A stretch of 64,000 nucleotides of DNA from Pseudanabaena sp. ABRG5-3 (GCF_003967015.1 NZ_AP017561.1:62001-126000), one strand, 5' to 3'; shown: positions 42,103 to 52,034, counted from the stretch's first letter. The notes: generated by a model from the sequence alone, not told the origin. Made by a program: numbers and translations.

Positions 42103-42957
42103 TTAGATCTTTACCTGTTCCATCGCCAAATTCAGATCCTCAAGAACTCCCAAAAAACTTGCCCACTCCCGCAAATAACCAACATCCAACAAATCCCCCT
42201 GCACCTTCAAAATCCCCAACACATCGCGCCATTGCTTCTCAGAAACACTTTGCAACCTCCATTTCAGCTTATTTAAAACCACATCCTCAGCCGAAGCATA
42301 AAATAACACCTGACCATCCCATACCTCGATCGCCTGTTTTCTTTCAAACTGAATCAAATCAAACGTACTCTCTCCCGCAATCATCAAATCCGCACGGGCG
42401 ATCGACTCCATTTGAATCACTTGTAAAATCTTTGACTCACCCGACCGCACCTCATCCAAACCCGCAATATAAAATCCAGCCTTCTCTAGCTCCATTACCA
42501 AACTATCAAGCTGTGACAAAGAAATAGCCAACACCAGATCGATACCTCTGGTCGTGCGCGGCTCCCCATACATCACCGCCGAAGCCCCCCCCGTAATGTA
42601 ATAGTCAATTTGCAACGGCATTAACAAATTGTGCAACTGCACCGCAATTTCTAACGGGTTTTGTATCCACATACTTTCAGAACCTGATGGCATAAAATCT
42701 GGAGGGCAATCCTCTTGTAACCAAGCCTGAGCAACCTTACGCGCATAATTATTTTGAGATAAAGAACTAAACCTTAACTTCAAGCCGCGCAAAGATATCT
42801 GTCTAGTTCTTTTCGTCAATACCGATGCTATCTGCAAGCGCTCAACATTCGATCGCTGTCTCAATTGCTGAAACTCAAAGATATCCATAGCCAAACTCGT
42901 ATCCTCAGCTTGAGGACAATAGGCGATCGAGTTTACTAATTGATCTAATATGGGCAT
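42103..42957 (-). CDS. Nucleotidyltransferase-fold protein (AbiEii/DUF6036-like), 284 aa
   Basis: The core motif is YYITGGASAVMYGEPRTTRGIDLVLAI: a GG-x-A/S strand, then R-T-T-x-x-D, as in AbiEii-like and MNT-type nucleotidyltransferases. Only one clear acidic metal ligand (Asp in GIDLVL) follows the GG motif; the usual second Asp (DxD) reads as D-x-V, so activity is uncertain. DVVLNKLKWRLQ further on also fits that superfamily. The N-terminal 100 residues are unassigned. It lies 17 bp downstream of the metacaspase gene and is probably co-transcribed. Confidence 0.65.
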   Translation of the reverse strand: MPILDQLVNSIAYCPQAEDTSLAMDIFEFQQLRQRSNVERLQIASVLTKRTRQISLRGLKLRFSSLSQNNYARKVAQAWLQEDCPPDFMPSGSESMWIQNPLEIAVQLHNLLMPLQIDYYITGGASAVMYGEPRTTRGIDLVLAISLSQLDSLVMELEKAGFYIAGLDEVRSGESKILQVIQMESIARADLMIAGESTFDLIQFERKQAIEVWDGQVLFYASAEDVVLNKLKWRLQSVSEKQWRDVLGILKVQGDLLDVGYLREWASFLGVLEDLNLAMEQVKI

Positions 42958-42974
42958 CTGAGCTACTTAAAAAT

Positions 42975-45149
42975 CTAAACAACTTGAAAAGTAATCGACA
43001 AAGCCGCAATTTCTGAAGTATACACTTGTTTACCCTGAGTCTGCTTTGTCCGTGAAGATTTTGCATCCGTGAGATCCGTTAACAACGCATCCACACTCTC
43101 CAAAGCTGGCACATTAGAGCGCTCAGAAACTATCTTAATCGCATTTCTGAGAGGTGATTTGCTTGCTACAACTAAGGCTTCACCAGTTCCCTTTGCTTTG
43201 GTTCGATAGACAAAATCATCCGTTGCAGGATCGGGAATTAACTTCGACATTCCTGCTCTTAGCTTGATGGAGTCTTCTAATGCACTAGGCACTGGATAGA
43301 GATTAGTGATATCACCAGAAGAATTAATCACCAAAATCGCCAGATATAAATCCTCAGTTCCCGAATTTGTCACCTGAAACTGAAACGCAGAACCAAGGGG
43401 AATTGAGCGATCGCTTTTTGGTTCAGCCTCCGCACTACTGCGAATCGTAAACGCTTGTCCCACTAGCGCATCCAACTGCCCCTCAATCTGCATCTTCGCC
43501 GCAAAACTAAGCTCTGATTGCCTCGCGTTCAAGGTCAATTTCATCAACCTTGCTGCTAACAAAGATTTTAACTTGGGAATTAAGCGATCGCTTGCATCCT
43601 TCATCGACTCCCCCACGTTGCCAAAGGAATCAGGAATGATCTCATCAATACTCGGCGTAAATAAACCAATACTATCCAAGGGTGGAATCTTGCGAGGTTT
43701 CTTACTAGTTTTAGCAATTTTTTCTAATTGGCTACGATAGGCAAAAGTCATCCGACTGAGAATATACTGCACCTCCATTCCATAAAGCACTTGCGGCGAT
43801 TGATAGCGCACTGCCACGATCCGCTTACCTTGCTGAATTTCCGCTTCCGCAATTCCCATATTCTTACCCAAGGATGGATCGAGTCCGATCGCTAATTGCC
43901 AATTTACAGGCAAATTCCGCAATGTTTCCCGCAAGCGATCGCCTACTTGAGCAGTTCCATTTAATATTCCCTTAGCTTGTAATCCTTGCCGCGATGACAT
44001 TTTCACATTGCCAGTAATCTTGTTACTTGCATCCCATACATCAAACTGAAAACTCACACCTTTTTTCAGACAATCGCGTTCCACTCCTCCCAACCAAAAT
44101 TCTACTTGATCGCCATTTACCGCCGTAATCACTGCTTCGGCAGTCGGCAAGGCAGGAGGTAAGAAATAAATCGGTTGCTTTTGGAGATCGCCTGATTTTT
44201 GAAAATCCGCAAAAGGAACTTGGTCAGAGGTAATCGCGTTAATACTAGGAATCAGATTCGCGATCGCGCGATCGGTTTCGATAGTCTTATTCTCGGTCTG
44301 ATGCCATAGCGATTGGGTGAGTAGATAGGTAAACAGCCCCGCATGAAAATCATCAAAGGAATAATCGATCGCCTTTTGTTGAGCCTGTGCTGCTGCAATC
44401 ACAATCCCTTTCGCGACACCTTGACTGCGTAACTGCGCTAAGCGATCGCGTGTTAAATTCAATTTACGCATCCATTGTTCTTGAAATTCTAATTCCGCAG
44501 GGAGCGTTGGTAGATCAAAATTTAAGCCTGCGCGAGTATCTTCCACTGAACGAATGCGAACATTACCGCGAGTACCGCCCCCTGAATAGCAACTATCCAG
44601 CACCGTTGTTACGTTATCTGTCTTCAATGCTGACAGTAATAAAAATAGCGATCGCCCCATAATTCCTGAACTTTCACGCGGGTCATAGGTGACAAAGGAG
44701 GTATTCAAATCGATGGTTGCGCCGTTCGCTCCTCTAATCGGATCGGGATCGGTAACGCGATCGCCATGTCCTGAAAAGTGAAACACCACTACATCATCAG
44801 GTTGCGCTTGTTTAATCAGATGCTCTTCAAAAGCGGTCAAAATATTATGGCGGGTTGGCTTTTGGGTTGTGTCGTTGGTGAGGGTCAGCACGTCATTAGG
44901 ATTAAATCCAAATCGATTCACCAGTAAGGCTTTTTGCAGTTCCACATCGGTAGTGCAACCCTTGAGATCGGCATAGCTAGGAATTGGATAAGCATTAATC
45001 CCCACCAAAAGCGCTAGTTTACGCCCCTTGGTGCTAGACAATGCTCTTGCATAGCGATCGCTTTGTTGCCATATCGGTAATGTAGAGATGCCAAGGGTGG
45101 CGAGAAAGGAACTGCTGAACTTTAAAAACTGACGGCGATCGTGTGACAT
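42975..45149 (-). CDS. Twin-arginine-exported metacaspase with C-terminal DUF4384, 724 aa
   Basis: SHDRRQFLKFSSSFLATLG is a textbook Tat signal (RRQFLK), predicting folded export. The caspase domain (about 42-320) has LALLVGINAYP, His128 in FHFSGHGDRV and Cys187 in TVLDSCYSGGG. A middle region of about 200 residues is unassigned. Residues about 590-700 match DUF4384 (GSAFQFQVTNSGTEDLYLAIL, LYPVPS). Metacaspases cleave after Arg/Lys and are typically Ca-dependent. Export to the periplasm, shared with the neighbouring CHAT proteins, suggests an envelope-located proteolytic network rather than cytoplasmic suicide. Confidence 0.88.
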   Translation of the reverse strand: MSHDRRQFLKFSSSFLATLGISTLPIWQQSDRYARALSSTKGRKLALLVGINAYPIPSYADLKGCTTDVELQKALLVNRFGFNPNDVLTLTNDTTQKPTRHNILTAFEEHLIKQAQPDDVVVFHFSGHGDRVTDPDPIRGANGATIDLNTSFVTYDPRESSGIMGRSLFLLLSALKTDNVTTVLDSCYSGGGTRGNVRIRSVEDTRAGLNFDLPTLPAELEFQEQWMRKLNLTRDRLAQLRSQGVAKGIVIAAAQAQQKAIDYSFDDFHAGLFTYLLTQSLWHQTENKTIETDRAIANLIPSINAITSDQVPFADFQKSGDLQKQPIYFLPPALPTAEAVITAVNGDQVEFWLGGVERDCLKKGVSFQFDVWDASNKITGNVKMSSRQGLQAKGILNGTAQVGDRLRETLRNLPVNWQLAIGLDPSLGKNMGIAEAEIQQGKRIVAVRYQSPQVLYGMEVQYILSRMTFAYRSQLEKIAKTSKKPRKIPPLDSIGLFTPSIDEIIPDSFGNVGESMKDASDRLIPKLKSLLAARLMKLTLNARQSELSFAAKMQIEGQLDALVGQAFTIRSSAEAEPKSDRSIPLGSAFQFQVTNSGTEDLYLAILVINSSGDITNLYPVPSALEDSIKLRAGMSKLIPDPATDDFVYRTKAKGTGEALVVASKSPLRNAIKIVSERSNVPALESVDALLTDLTDAKSSRTKQTQGKQVYTSEIAALSITFQVV

Positions 45150-45183
45150 AGTTTGATTCTCTTTAGCTGAAAGTTTGAGATAG

Positions 45184-45230
45184 CTTCGACTACGCTCAGC
45201 TATCGTAACGTTGACTGAGCGTAGTCGAAG
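45184..45230. repeat. Palindromic REP-like element (16-bp arms)
   Basis: CTTCGACTACGCTCAG at 45184-45199 is inverted perfectly at 45215-45230 around a 15-bp loop. It fills the gap between a CHAT gene and the metacaspase gene. The sequence resembles dispersed cyanobacterial intergenic palindromes. It could act as a terminator or mRNA stabiliser; no T-run follows. Confidence 0.75.
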
Positions 45231-45236
45231 TCAATG

Positions 45237-47729
45237 TTATAAACCATTACCAATCAAAATAAAAGCAGCCCAGTAATAGGGATGACTGATTTTAGTGGGC
45301 GCGGTGGATGATGTTGACCTTGGACGCGCCTCAATCGACACAATACCTCGCGTCTCGCCCAAACCTTCATAATTATCCGTAATCATGGCAACCTGAGCCT
45401 GCCTTAATGCCTCCACATTTGAGACTTTGCCTGTTTTTACCGCAGTATAAAAAGCATCCATGAGTTTCTCTGTACCAACATCGGATACCTTCCAAAGCGT
45501 GGCGATCGACATTCTTGCTCCTGCGGCTTGGATTTGATAGCCTAAACCCAGAATCTCGACACCGTTGCCTAACTTGCTGCCAAGTCCAGACTGACAGGCG
45601 CTCAACACCACTAGATCGACATTGGTTAACGCCCACTTGCGAATATCGGTAATTGTCGCTGTTTCGCCATCGCCAAAGAGAATGAAGGAATCTTTGGGGT
45701 CGCCAGTGGAGAGTTGTCCGTGGGTGGCTAGGTGGAGAATGGTGTAGGAGTTGGAGTTGGTGGTGGTTAGTTCTTTAGTGAAAGCAGTTTCGATGAAGGT
45801 GGCAGTATTAGGAAAGCGATCGGCGATTTTTTTGACTTCGCTGAGGGTGGCGGGAAGTCCTGAGAATCCTTGTTTACTGACGTTGCCAAAGGCTCCTGCA
45901 AAGATCTTGGGTGTGGCGATTGGTGGTTTATTAAACTTAGTGAGAGAAGCTGCGGTGATGTTGTTGACGCGATATTTTTCGACTAGCCATTGTTTGCCAT
46001 CATGGAGAGCAGCGAGGGGAATATAGCGCAACTGTCCATCGGGGGCATAGATGATCGTGTCGATTTTCAATTCTGCTAGTTCTGTTTCAAAGGGTTTGAT
46101 TAGCCATGTATACATTTGCTGGGCAGGTTTTTGAATATCTTGCGAACTCGCATCTCTAAGTCCTGCTAGAAAATTCGTAATCTCTTGATTGAGTTTTTCG
46201 CGCTTGATGTTGATGGTGCGGCGGATTGGTGTGGTTTTGGCGGTGATGAGAATTAGTTCGAGGCGATCTTCGAGAATCAGGGGATAGAGGAGGACAGCGT
46301 TGGGATATTTGTTGAGAATGTCGGTGCGGAGATTTTGAAAGTTGTTGGTAATATTGACGTTTTGTTGTTTTTCCTTGAGGCGGAGTTCATCGACTAGTTT
46401 TTGAACGGGATCGCTGTCGAGAAAGGCGATGAATTGATTTTGTTGTTCTTGTTCGGATTTGACGAGTTTATTCAGTCTTTCTTGTTCGGCGGCGGTGATG
46501 TTATTGGCAAGTTTGCGCTTTTGCAGGTCATCGAGTTCGAGGGCAAGGGCGATGAAGGTTTTTTCTTGAGTTCGCAGTTCTGTTCCTTGTTCGGTTTGAC
46601 TGCTGCGGGTGGGGGTGCGGAGGTATTCGTTGAGTTCTTCGACTTTGAGGAGGTCGAGGACTTGTTGGGCTTCGAGGATGCGGTCTTGTTTGAGCAATAG
46701 GTCGGCAAGGTTGCGATAGGTATCTTCGACTGTGGCTAAGTAGGATTTTTGGAGGTCTTTATCAAGTTTGTTGATGTCTTTGCGGATCGCTTCGCGGACG
46801 TTGATCGATTGTTTGTAAAAGAGAATCGCGAGTTCGGGGCGTTTTGCTTTGGATAATACATCTCCTAGATCTGCGAGAGCATAACCTTCGACATTTCTAT
46901 CGCCGATCTCTCTAGCAATGGTCAATGCTTGCTGATAAGGAATCATTGCTTCTCGATCGCGACATAGTCCTCTATAAGCATTACCCAAACCATGCAGACC
47001 ATTCATTTCACCCCAACGGTCTTTGATTTCCCGCGCGATCGCTATGCTTTGCAGGTGGAACTCGATCGTTTTGTCATATTTGCTGAGGGAATCGTAAGCG
47101 ATTCCCAGATTTCCCAGCGAATTTCCCCCACCGAGACATTCTTTGCTTTCCACCACGGCTAAGCTTTGCAGATCGATCACGATCATGCCACCGTATCGAG
47201 AATCGTAAGCGATTCCTAAATTTCCCAGCCTTCCCAGTGCTGCTCCCTCACCGCTACGGTCTTTGATTTCCCGCGCGATCTCTAAGCTTTGCAGTTGATA
47301 CTCGAGAGCTTTGTCATACTTGCCGAGGGAGTAGTAAGCGCTTCCCAGACCTCCCAGCGCCTGTCCCTCACCGCCACGGTCTTTGATTTCCCGCGCGATT
47401 TCTAAGCTTTGCAGTTGGAACTCGATCGCTTTGTCATATTTGCCGAGGTTATAGTAAGCGTTTCCTATACCTCCTAATGCCCATAGCTCTCCTTGCCTAA
47501 ATTTAATTTCGCGATAGATATTCAGTGCTTGTTGATATGCCTGTAACGCAAACTCAAACTGACCGATTCTTCTTTGCTGAGTCCCTTGATTAATCAGCCG
47601 ATCTGCTTCTGCTTTGCGGTCTTGAGTTGTTTGCGCCTGAGCCGTCATCAAACCCAAATCAGGCGGCGACACCATGCCAAAAACCCCACTCAAAGCCACA
47701 AACATCAACGCATAAAACCGTGAAGCCAT
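45237..47729 (-). CDS. TPR-CHAT protease, exported, 830 aa
   Basis: The start is placed at the ATG giving MASRFYALMFVAL, matching the paralogue at 55.5 kb; a TTG four codons earlier is less likely. The signal peptide ends TAQAQ. Four to five TPRs (GKYDKAIEFQLQSLEIAREIKDR type) follow. The repeat around residues 165-200 is visibly corrupted (AYDSRYGGMIVIDLQSLAVV), yet the frame recovers. The CHAT domain has His670 in HLATHGQL and Cys712 in LSACQSG. The TPR array is shorter than in the sister protein. A periplasmic location is inferred. Confidence 0.88.
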   Translation of the reverse strand: MASRFYALMFVALSGVFGMVSPPDLGLMTAQAQTTQDRKAEADRLINQGTQQRRIGQFEFALQAYQQALNIYREIKFRQGELWALGGIGNAYYNLGKYDKAIEFQLQSLEIAREIKDRGGEGQALGGLGSAYYSLGKYDKALEYQLQSLEIAREIKDRSGEGAALGRLGNLGIAYDSRYGGMIVIDLQSLAVVESKECLGGGNSLGNLGIAYDSLSKYDKTIEFHLQSIAIAREIKDRWGEMNGLHGLGNAYRGLCRDREAMIPYQQALTIAREIGDRNVEGYALADLGDVLSKAKRPELAILFYKQSINVREAIRKDINKLDKDLQKSYLATVEDTYRNLADLLLKQDRILEAQQVLDLLKVEELNEYLRTPTRSSQTEQGTELRTQEKTFIALALELDDLQKRKLANNITAAEQERLNKLVKSEQEQQNQFIAFLDSDPVQKLVDELRLKEKQQNVNITNNFQNLRTDILNKYPNAVLLYPLILEDRLELILITAKTTPIRRTINIKREKLNQEITNFLAGLRDASSQDIQKPAQQMYTWLIKPFETELAELKIDTIIYAPDGQLRYIPLAALHDGKQWLVEKYRVNNITAASLTKFNKPPIATPKIFAGAFGNVSKQGFSGLPATLSEVKKIADRFPNTATFIETAFTKELTTTNSNSYTILHLATHGQLSTGDPKDSFILFGDGETATITDIRKWALTNVDLVVLSACQSGLGSKLGNGVEILGLGYQIQAAGARMSIATLWKVSDVGTEKLMDAFYTAVKTGKVSNVEALRQAQVAMITDNYEGLGETRGIVSIEARPRSTSSTAPTKISHPYYWAAFILIGNGL

Positions 47730-47840
47730 AACAATATCCAAGGGAAAAGGAAAAAGTTTAAGAAGCAGTTGTTTGATTGTATATTGGCGATCATAATTTT
47801 ACTAGTTTAACTTTGAGATCCCCGATTTTTTCTGTCCTTG

Positions 47841-50800
47841 TTACAAACCATTACCAATCATAATAAAAGGTGCCCAGTAGTAGGGATGAGTGAGTTTTGT
47901 TGGAGCAGAACTTGGCTTGGCTCGGAGACGAGGTTCAACGGATACGAACTCGCCCCTTGGTTCGCCTAATGCTTCGTAATTGCCAGTAATCAGCGCTACC
48001 TGTGCCTGTCGCAATGCTTCAGCATGGGAGACTTTGCCTGTTTTGATGGCGGTATAAAAGGCGCTCATTAATTGCTGTGTGCCACCATCGGAGACTGTCC
48101 ACAATGAGGCGATCGCCGCTCTTACTTTTGCCCGTTGTAACTGATAGCCAAAGCCTAAGATTTCAATCCCGTTACCGAGGTTGCCACCAAGAGCAGTTTG
48201 GCAAGCGCTGAGGACTACGAGTGTTACGTTGGGTAAGTCCCATTCGGATACTTCGCGGAGGTTAATGCGATCGCCGTTGCCGAGCAGGATGAATGAGTTA
48301 TCGGGTGAACCTTCGACAAAGGCGGCATGGGTAGCAAGATGGATGATGTTGCTGGTTTTCATTTTAGACAGAACTTCAGCCAGACTGAATTCGTTGTCTA
48401 TGAGTTTGACGGTATTGGGAATGGTTTGAGCGAGGTCGGTGACTTCTTTACCTGCGAAGGGAAGTCCAGTAAAGTTATAGCTTTTGTCATTGACGGTGAA
48501 GCTATATTTCCCTTTCTCAAAGGCTCCTGCGAGGACTTGGGATTGTTGGTTGGGGTTGGGGTCGAGGTTGGTGAGGCTGACGGCGGTGACGTTGTTGATG
48601 AGGTAGCGTTCGACTAACCATTGTTTGCCATCATGGAGGGCTGCGAGAGGGACATAGCGCATTTGTCCATCGGGTGCGTAGACGATCGTTTGGATTTTGG
48701 CGGCTTTGAGATCGGGTTCGATGGGAGCAATTAGTTTTTTGTATAGTTCATTGGCAGTAGTTTCGATATTGGGGCTTTGGGCTTCGAGTTGTTGGCGGAA
48801 GGTTTTGATTTCGGCTTGGAGTTCAGTTTGTTTGATATTGACGCTACGATGGATCGGTGGTTGGTTGGGGATAAAGAGTACGAGTTCGATGCGGTTATCA
48901 AGGATTAATGGATAGAAGAGAGCAGTTCCTTGTCCGAGGCGTTGGACTCTGGCGCTGAGGTCTTTGTATGCATTGAGATTAGTGTTTTGTTTGGCGGCGG
49001 TTTGTTGGAGTTGGGTGATTAGGGTTTTGGTGCTGTCGCTTTGGAGGTGGGCGGTGAGTTGTTGGTTAACTTGTTGTTGAATTTGTTCGATTTCGTTGAG
49101 GCGTTGTTGTTGTCTGGGGGTGAGGGTTTGTAATTTTCGCAGTTCGGTGAGTTCGCTGCCTAGTTTGACGGCGCGATCTTGGATGGTGTTGTATTCGTCT
49201 AGGAATTTTTGCTCTTGGGGTAGCAATTCTACTCCGAGGGCAGTGCGATCGTTCCCTTTTACATCTTTTAGGAAATCTTGAAGGTCTTGGACTTTTAGGA
49301 GGTCTAGTACTTGTAGTGCTTCCATTACTCGATCTTTTTCGAGTAGGAGATCTGCTAGGCGACGATATACATCTATTACCGTATTTCGATAAGATAGTTG
49401 TTCTTCTTTACTAAGTGTACGTATGTCTTGGCGAATAGTTTCGTAGGTATTGATGGCTTGTTTGTAGAAAATGATCGCGTGAGTCGGTTGTTCTAAATCT
49501 TTAAAAGAAAATCCCAGATTATTAAAAGACTTTGCTTCTCCATCGCGATTGCCGATTTGCTTTGTGATAGTTAAGGATTGCTGAAAGAAATCAATAGCTT
49601 TTTGGTACTGACCGAGATTTCTGTATGCGACACCCAGATTAATGAGAGACCCTGCTTCCCCATAGCGATTGCCGAATTGATTCAAGATTGCTATGGATTG
49701 CTGAAAGAAATCAATCGCCTTTTGGTACTGTCCGAGATTGATGTATGCAGAACCCAGATTATTGAGAGATGCTGCTTCACCATTGCGAGCACCGATTTGT
49801 CTTCGGATGGCTAAGGATTGCTGATAGAAATCAATTGCTTTTTGGTACTGTCCAAGACTTTTGTATGCAGAACCCAGATTATTGAGAGACCTTGCTTCCC
49901 CATCTTGATCGCCGATTTGTTGTTGGATGGCTAAAGATTGCTGATAGAAATCAATCGCTTTTTGATATTGTCCGAGATTGTTGTATGCATCACCCAGATT
50001 ATTCAGAGAGGTTGCCTCACCATTGCGATCACCGATTTGTCTTCGGATGGCTAAAGATTGCTGAGAGAATTCAATTCCTTTCTGGTACTGTCCGAGATTG
50101 TCGTATGCAGCACCCAGATTATTCAGAGAGGTTGCTTCACCATTGCGATCACCGATTTGCTTTGTGATGACTAAGGATTGCTGATAGAAAACAATTGCTT
50201 TCTGGTACTGTCCGAGATTGTTGTATACTTTACCCAGATTATTGAGAGAGGCTGCTTCACCTTTGCGATCACCAATTTGCTGTTGGATGGCTAAGGATTT
50301 CTGAAAGAAGTCAATCGCTTTCTGGAATTGTCCAAGACTTTTATATGCACCACCCAGATTATTGAGAGACGTTGCTTCACCCTCACGATCTTCGATTTGC
50401 TGTTGGATGGCTAAGGATTGCTGAAAGAAATCAATCGCCATCAAGTACTGTCCGAGATTTACGTATGCAAGTCCCAAATTATTGAGAGAAGGTGCTTCCC
50501 CGTCGCGATCGCCGATTTGCTTTGTGATGACTAAAGATTGCCGATAGAAATCAATTGCTTTCTGGTACTGACCGAGATAGTTGTATGCAAGTCCCAAATT
50601 ATTGAGAGATGTTGCTTCCCCCTCGCGATCACTGATTTGCCGACGAATGGCTAAAGATTGCAAATAGAAATCAATCGCTTTCTGGTACTGCCCGAGATCT
50701 TTGTATGCAGCCCCCAGATTATTGATAGATACTGCTTCCCCCTCGCGATCACTGATTTGCTGTTGGATGGCTAAGGATTGCTGAAAGAAATCAATCGCCT

Positions 50801-51209
50801 TCTGGTACTGTCCGAAACTACTGTATGTATTACCCAGATTATTGATAGATGTTGCCTCCCTTTTACGATCGCCGATTTGCTTTGTGATGACTAAGGATTG
50901 CTGAAAGAAGTCAATCGCTTTCTGGAATTGTCCGAGATTTTTGTATGCAGCACCCAGATTATTTATAGATATTGCTTCCCCCTCGCGATCTTTGATCTCG
51001 CGATAGATTATAAGAGCCGACTCAAGTACTGGAATCGCTTCTCGATAGCGACTGGTTTGATATAACTCAGCCCCTTGCTTTCTTAATCGATCTGCCTGAG
51101 CTTTGCGATCCTGCACCGTCTGAGCCTGCACAGATTCCACACTACCAAACAAAGGTACACCAACCCACAAAGCTGCGATTACCGCTAAACCAAACACCTG
51201 ATACCGCAT
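47841..51209 (-). CDS. TPR-CHAT protease with long TPR array, exported, 1122 aa
   Basis: I use the ATG at 51209 (AGAGG 7 bp upstream), giving the signal peptide MRYQVFGLAVIAALWVGVPL ending VQAQ; a GTG seven codons earlier is possible. About 14 near-identical 40-residue TPRs (NNLG.AY..LGQYQKAIDFYQQSLAI) span residues 40-600, longer than any sister protein here. The CHAT domain has His961 in HLATHAAF and Cys1003 in LSACQTALGG. The high repeat identity suggests ongoing expansion and contraction, which could tune ligand reach. It is co-directional with the Uma2 gene 39 bp upstream. Confidence 0.9.
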   Translation of the reverse strand: MRYQVFGLAVIAALWVGVPLFGSVESVQAQTVQDRKAQADRLRKQGAELYQTSRYREAIPVLESALIIYREIKDREGEAISINNLGAAYKNLGQFQKAIDFFQQSLVITKQIGDRKREATSINNLGNTYSSFGQYQKAIDFFQQSLAIQQQISDREGEAVSINNLGAAYKDLGQYQKAIDFYLQSLAIRRQISDREGEATSLNNLGLAYNYLGQYQKAIDFYRQSLVITKQIGDRDGEAPSLNNLGLAYVNLGQYLMAIDFFQQSLAIQQQIEDREGEATSLNNLGGAYKSLGQFQKAIDFFQKSLAIQQQIGDRKGEAASLNNLGKVYNNLGQYQKAIVFYQQSLVITKQIGDRNGEATSLNNLGAAYDNLGQYQKGIEFSQQSLAIRRQIGDRNGEATSLNNLGDAYNNLGQYQKAIDFYQQSLAIQQQIGDQDGEARSLNNLGSAYKSLGQYQKAIDFYQQSLAIRRQIGARNGEAASLNNLGSAYINLGQYQKAIDFFQQSIAILNQFGNRYGEAGSLINLGVAYRNLGQYQKAIDFFQQSLTITKQIGNRDGEAKSFNNLGFSFKDLEQPTHAIIFYKQAINTYETIRQDIRTLSKEEQLSYRNTVIDVYRRLADLLLEKDRVMEALQVLDLLKVQDLQDFLKDVKGNDRTALGVELLPQEQKFLDEYNTIQDRAVKLGSELTELRKLQTLTPRQQQRLNEIEQIQQQVNQQLTAHLQSDSTKTLITQLQQTAAKQNTNLNAYKDLSARVQRLGQGTALFYPLILDNRIELVLFIPNQPPIHRSVNIKQTELQAEIKTFRQQLEAQSPNIETTANELYKKLIAPIEPDLKAAKIQTIVYAPDGQMRYVPLAALHDGKQWLVERYLINNVTAVSLTNLDPNPNQQSQVLAGAFEKGKYSFTVNDKSYNFTGLPFAGKEVTDLAQTIPNTVKLIDNEFSLAEVLSKMKTSNIIHLATHAAFVEGSPDNSFILLGNGDRINLREVSEWDLPNVTLVVLSACQTALGGNLGNGIEILGFGYQLQRAKVRAAIASLWTVSDGGTQQLMSAFYTAIKTGKVSHAEALRQAQVALITGNYEALGEPRGEFVSVEPRLRAKPSSAPTKLTHPYYWAPFIMIGNGL
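49500..50990 (-). repeat. About 12 tandem 120-bp repeats coding TPR units
   Basis: The plus strand repeats the pattern CACCCAGATTATT...TTGCTTC..C...GCGATC and AATCGC.TT.TGGTACTG every 120 bp with no indels across the array, so the unit is exactly 40 codons. Individual units differ mainly at a few codons (TATGCA followed by GCA, TCA, AGT and similar) that map to TPR surface positions. Confidence 0.9.
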
Positions 51210-51248
51210 CACCAACCTCTCATGACTCACATTAATTAATAGTTAACT

Positions 51249-51977
51249 CTATTCTCCCAAATCAATGCCTAATTTTCTTAGTTTTTCGGTAAGACGATCT
51301 GCCCTTGCCTTTTCCTGATCTGCCCGTTGATTAGCCGCCAAATTCGCGCTATATAACTCCTCTGGCGTGAGCAACTTCTCTCCATTATCCAGACGATAAA
51401 ACCCGATCAGAAACTCCTCAGCCTGTAACTTGAGTTGCAATACCTCGCTACAATTATCGCGAATCGGCTTATACACACCATCCTCATTCAGTCGATAGCC
51501 TTGCAACTGCTCTGTAATCCATTCTCCATAGGGATCGAATAGCCAGTATTCAGTTACTCCCAACTTCTCGTATAGTGTCTTCTTAAAGTTCCAATCAGTT
51601 TCCTTCGTCCCTGCCGATGTCACCTCAAAAATAATTGCTGGTGTTTGCCTTCCTTCCCAAATTTTGTAATTGGCATAAAGGCGTTTTTCGATATCAAACA
51701 CGACCATCACATCTGGCGCAACTCTAGCTCTGGGATTGCCTTCAATATAATAGAGAAATTGATCGGCAAAAACAACGGCTGGCTGCTCCTGCAAATATAA
51801 CCGCAAGAGCGCAAGAGCCATCAAAATTGCCAGAACGTGCTGTTGAGTTTCTGCTAAGGGTTCTCCATCGGAACTGGGATAGATGATCTCTAAGGTTGCC
51901 GAATTGGTGGCTAATGCGATCGCCTGATCCTCTGTATCTACTTTAGGTTGCGATCGCTCTTCGGTAATGGCTACCAT
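51249..51977 (-). CDS. Uma2-family (DUF820) PD-(D/E)XK endonuclease-like protein, 242 aa
   Basis: VAPDVMVVFD then AIIFEVTSAGTKETDWNFKKTLY (given in part) is the Uma2 core, with Asp and Glu of the restriction-endonuclease fold and Lys in the following helix. EYWLFDPYGEW is also typical. The C-terminal 35 residues form a charged helix (NQRADQEKARADRLTEKLRKL). Uma2 genes are extremely numerous in cyanobacteria and of unknown role. It sits between two CHAT genes in the same direction, with no partner methylase. Confidence 0.88.
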   Translation of the reverse strand: MVAITEERSQPKVDTEDQAIALATNSATLEIIYPSSDGEPLAETQQHVLAILMALALLRLYLQEQPAVVFADQFLYYIEGNPRARVAPDVMVVFDIEKRLYANYKIWEGRQTPAIIFEVTSAGTKETDWNFKKTLYEKLGVTEYWLFDPYGEWITEQLQGYRLNEDGVYKPIRDNCSEVLQLKLQAEEFLIGFYRLDNGEKLLTPEELYSANLAANQRADQEKARADRLTEKLRKLGIDLGE

Positions 51978-52034
51978 AACGCTCTAGGGCTGATTATTTA
52001 TCGAAATTATATCACACGCTTACAGACAGCATAC

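Noticed and set aside
42096-42527. 143-residue Pro-rich ORF on the plus strand
   Set aside because: It is antisense to the nucleotidyltransferase gene; its Pro/Ser/Asn bias is a reflection of that gene's codons.
41811-42957. A toxin-antitoxin pair made of the RHH-like protein and the nucleotidyltransferase
   Set aside because: The genes are co-directional but the nucleotidyltransferase is upstream and couples to the metacaspase (17-bp gap). No HEPN or other toxin partner is visible, so a pair is not supported.
49500-50990. Regular repeats resembling a CRISPR or satellite array
   Set aside because: The 120-bp period is exactly 40 codons, is in frame within one ORF and encodes TPR helices; there are no short palindromic repeats with unique spacers.
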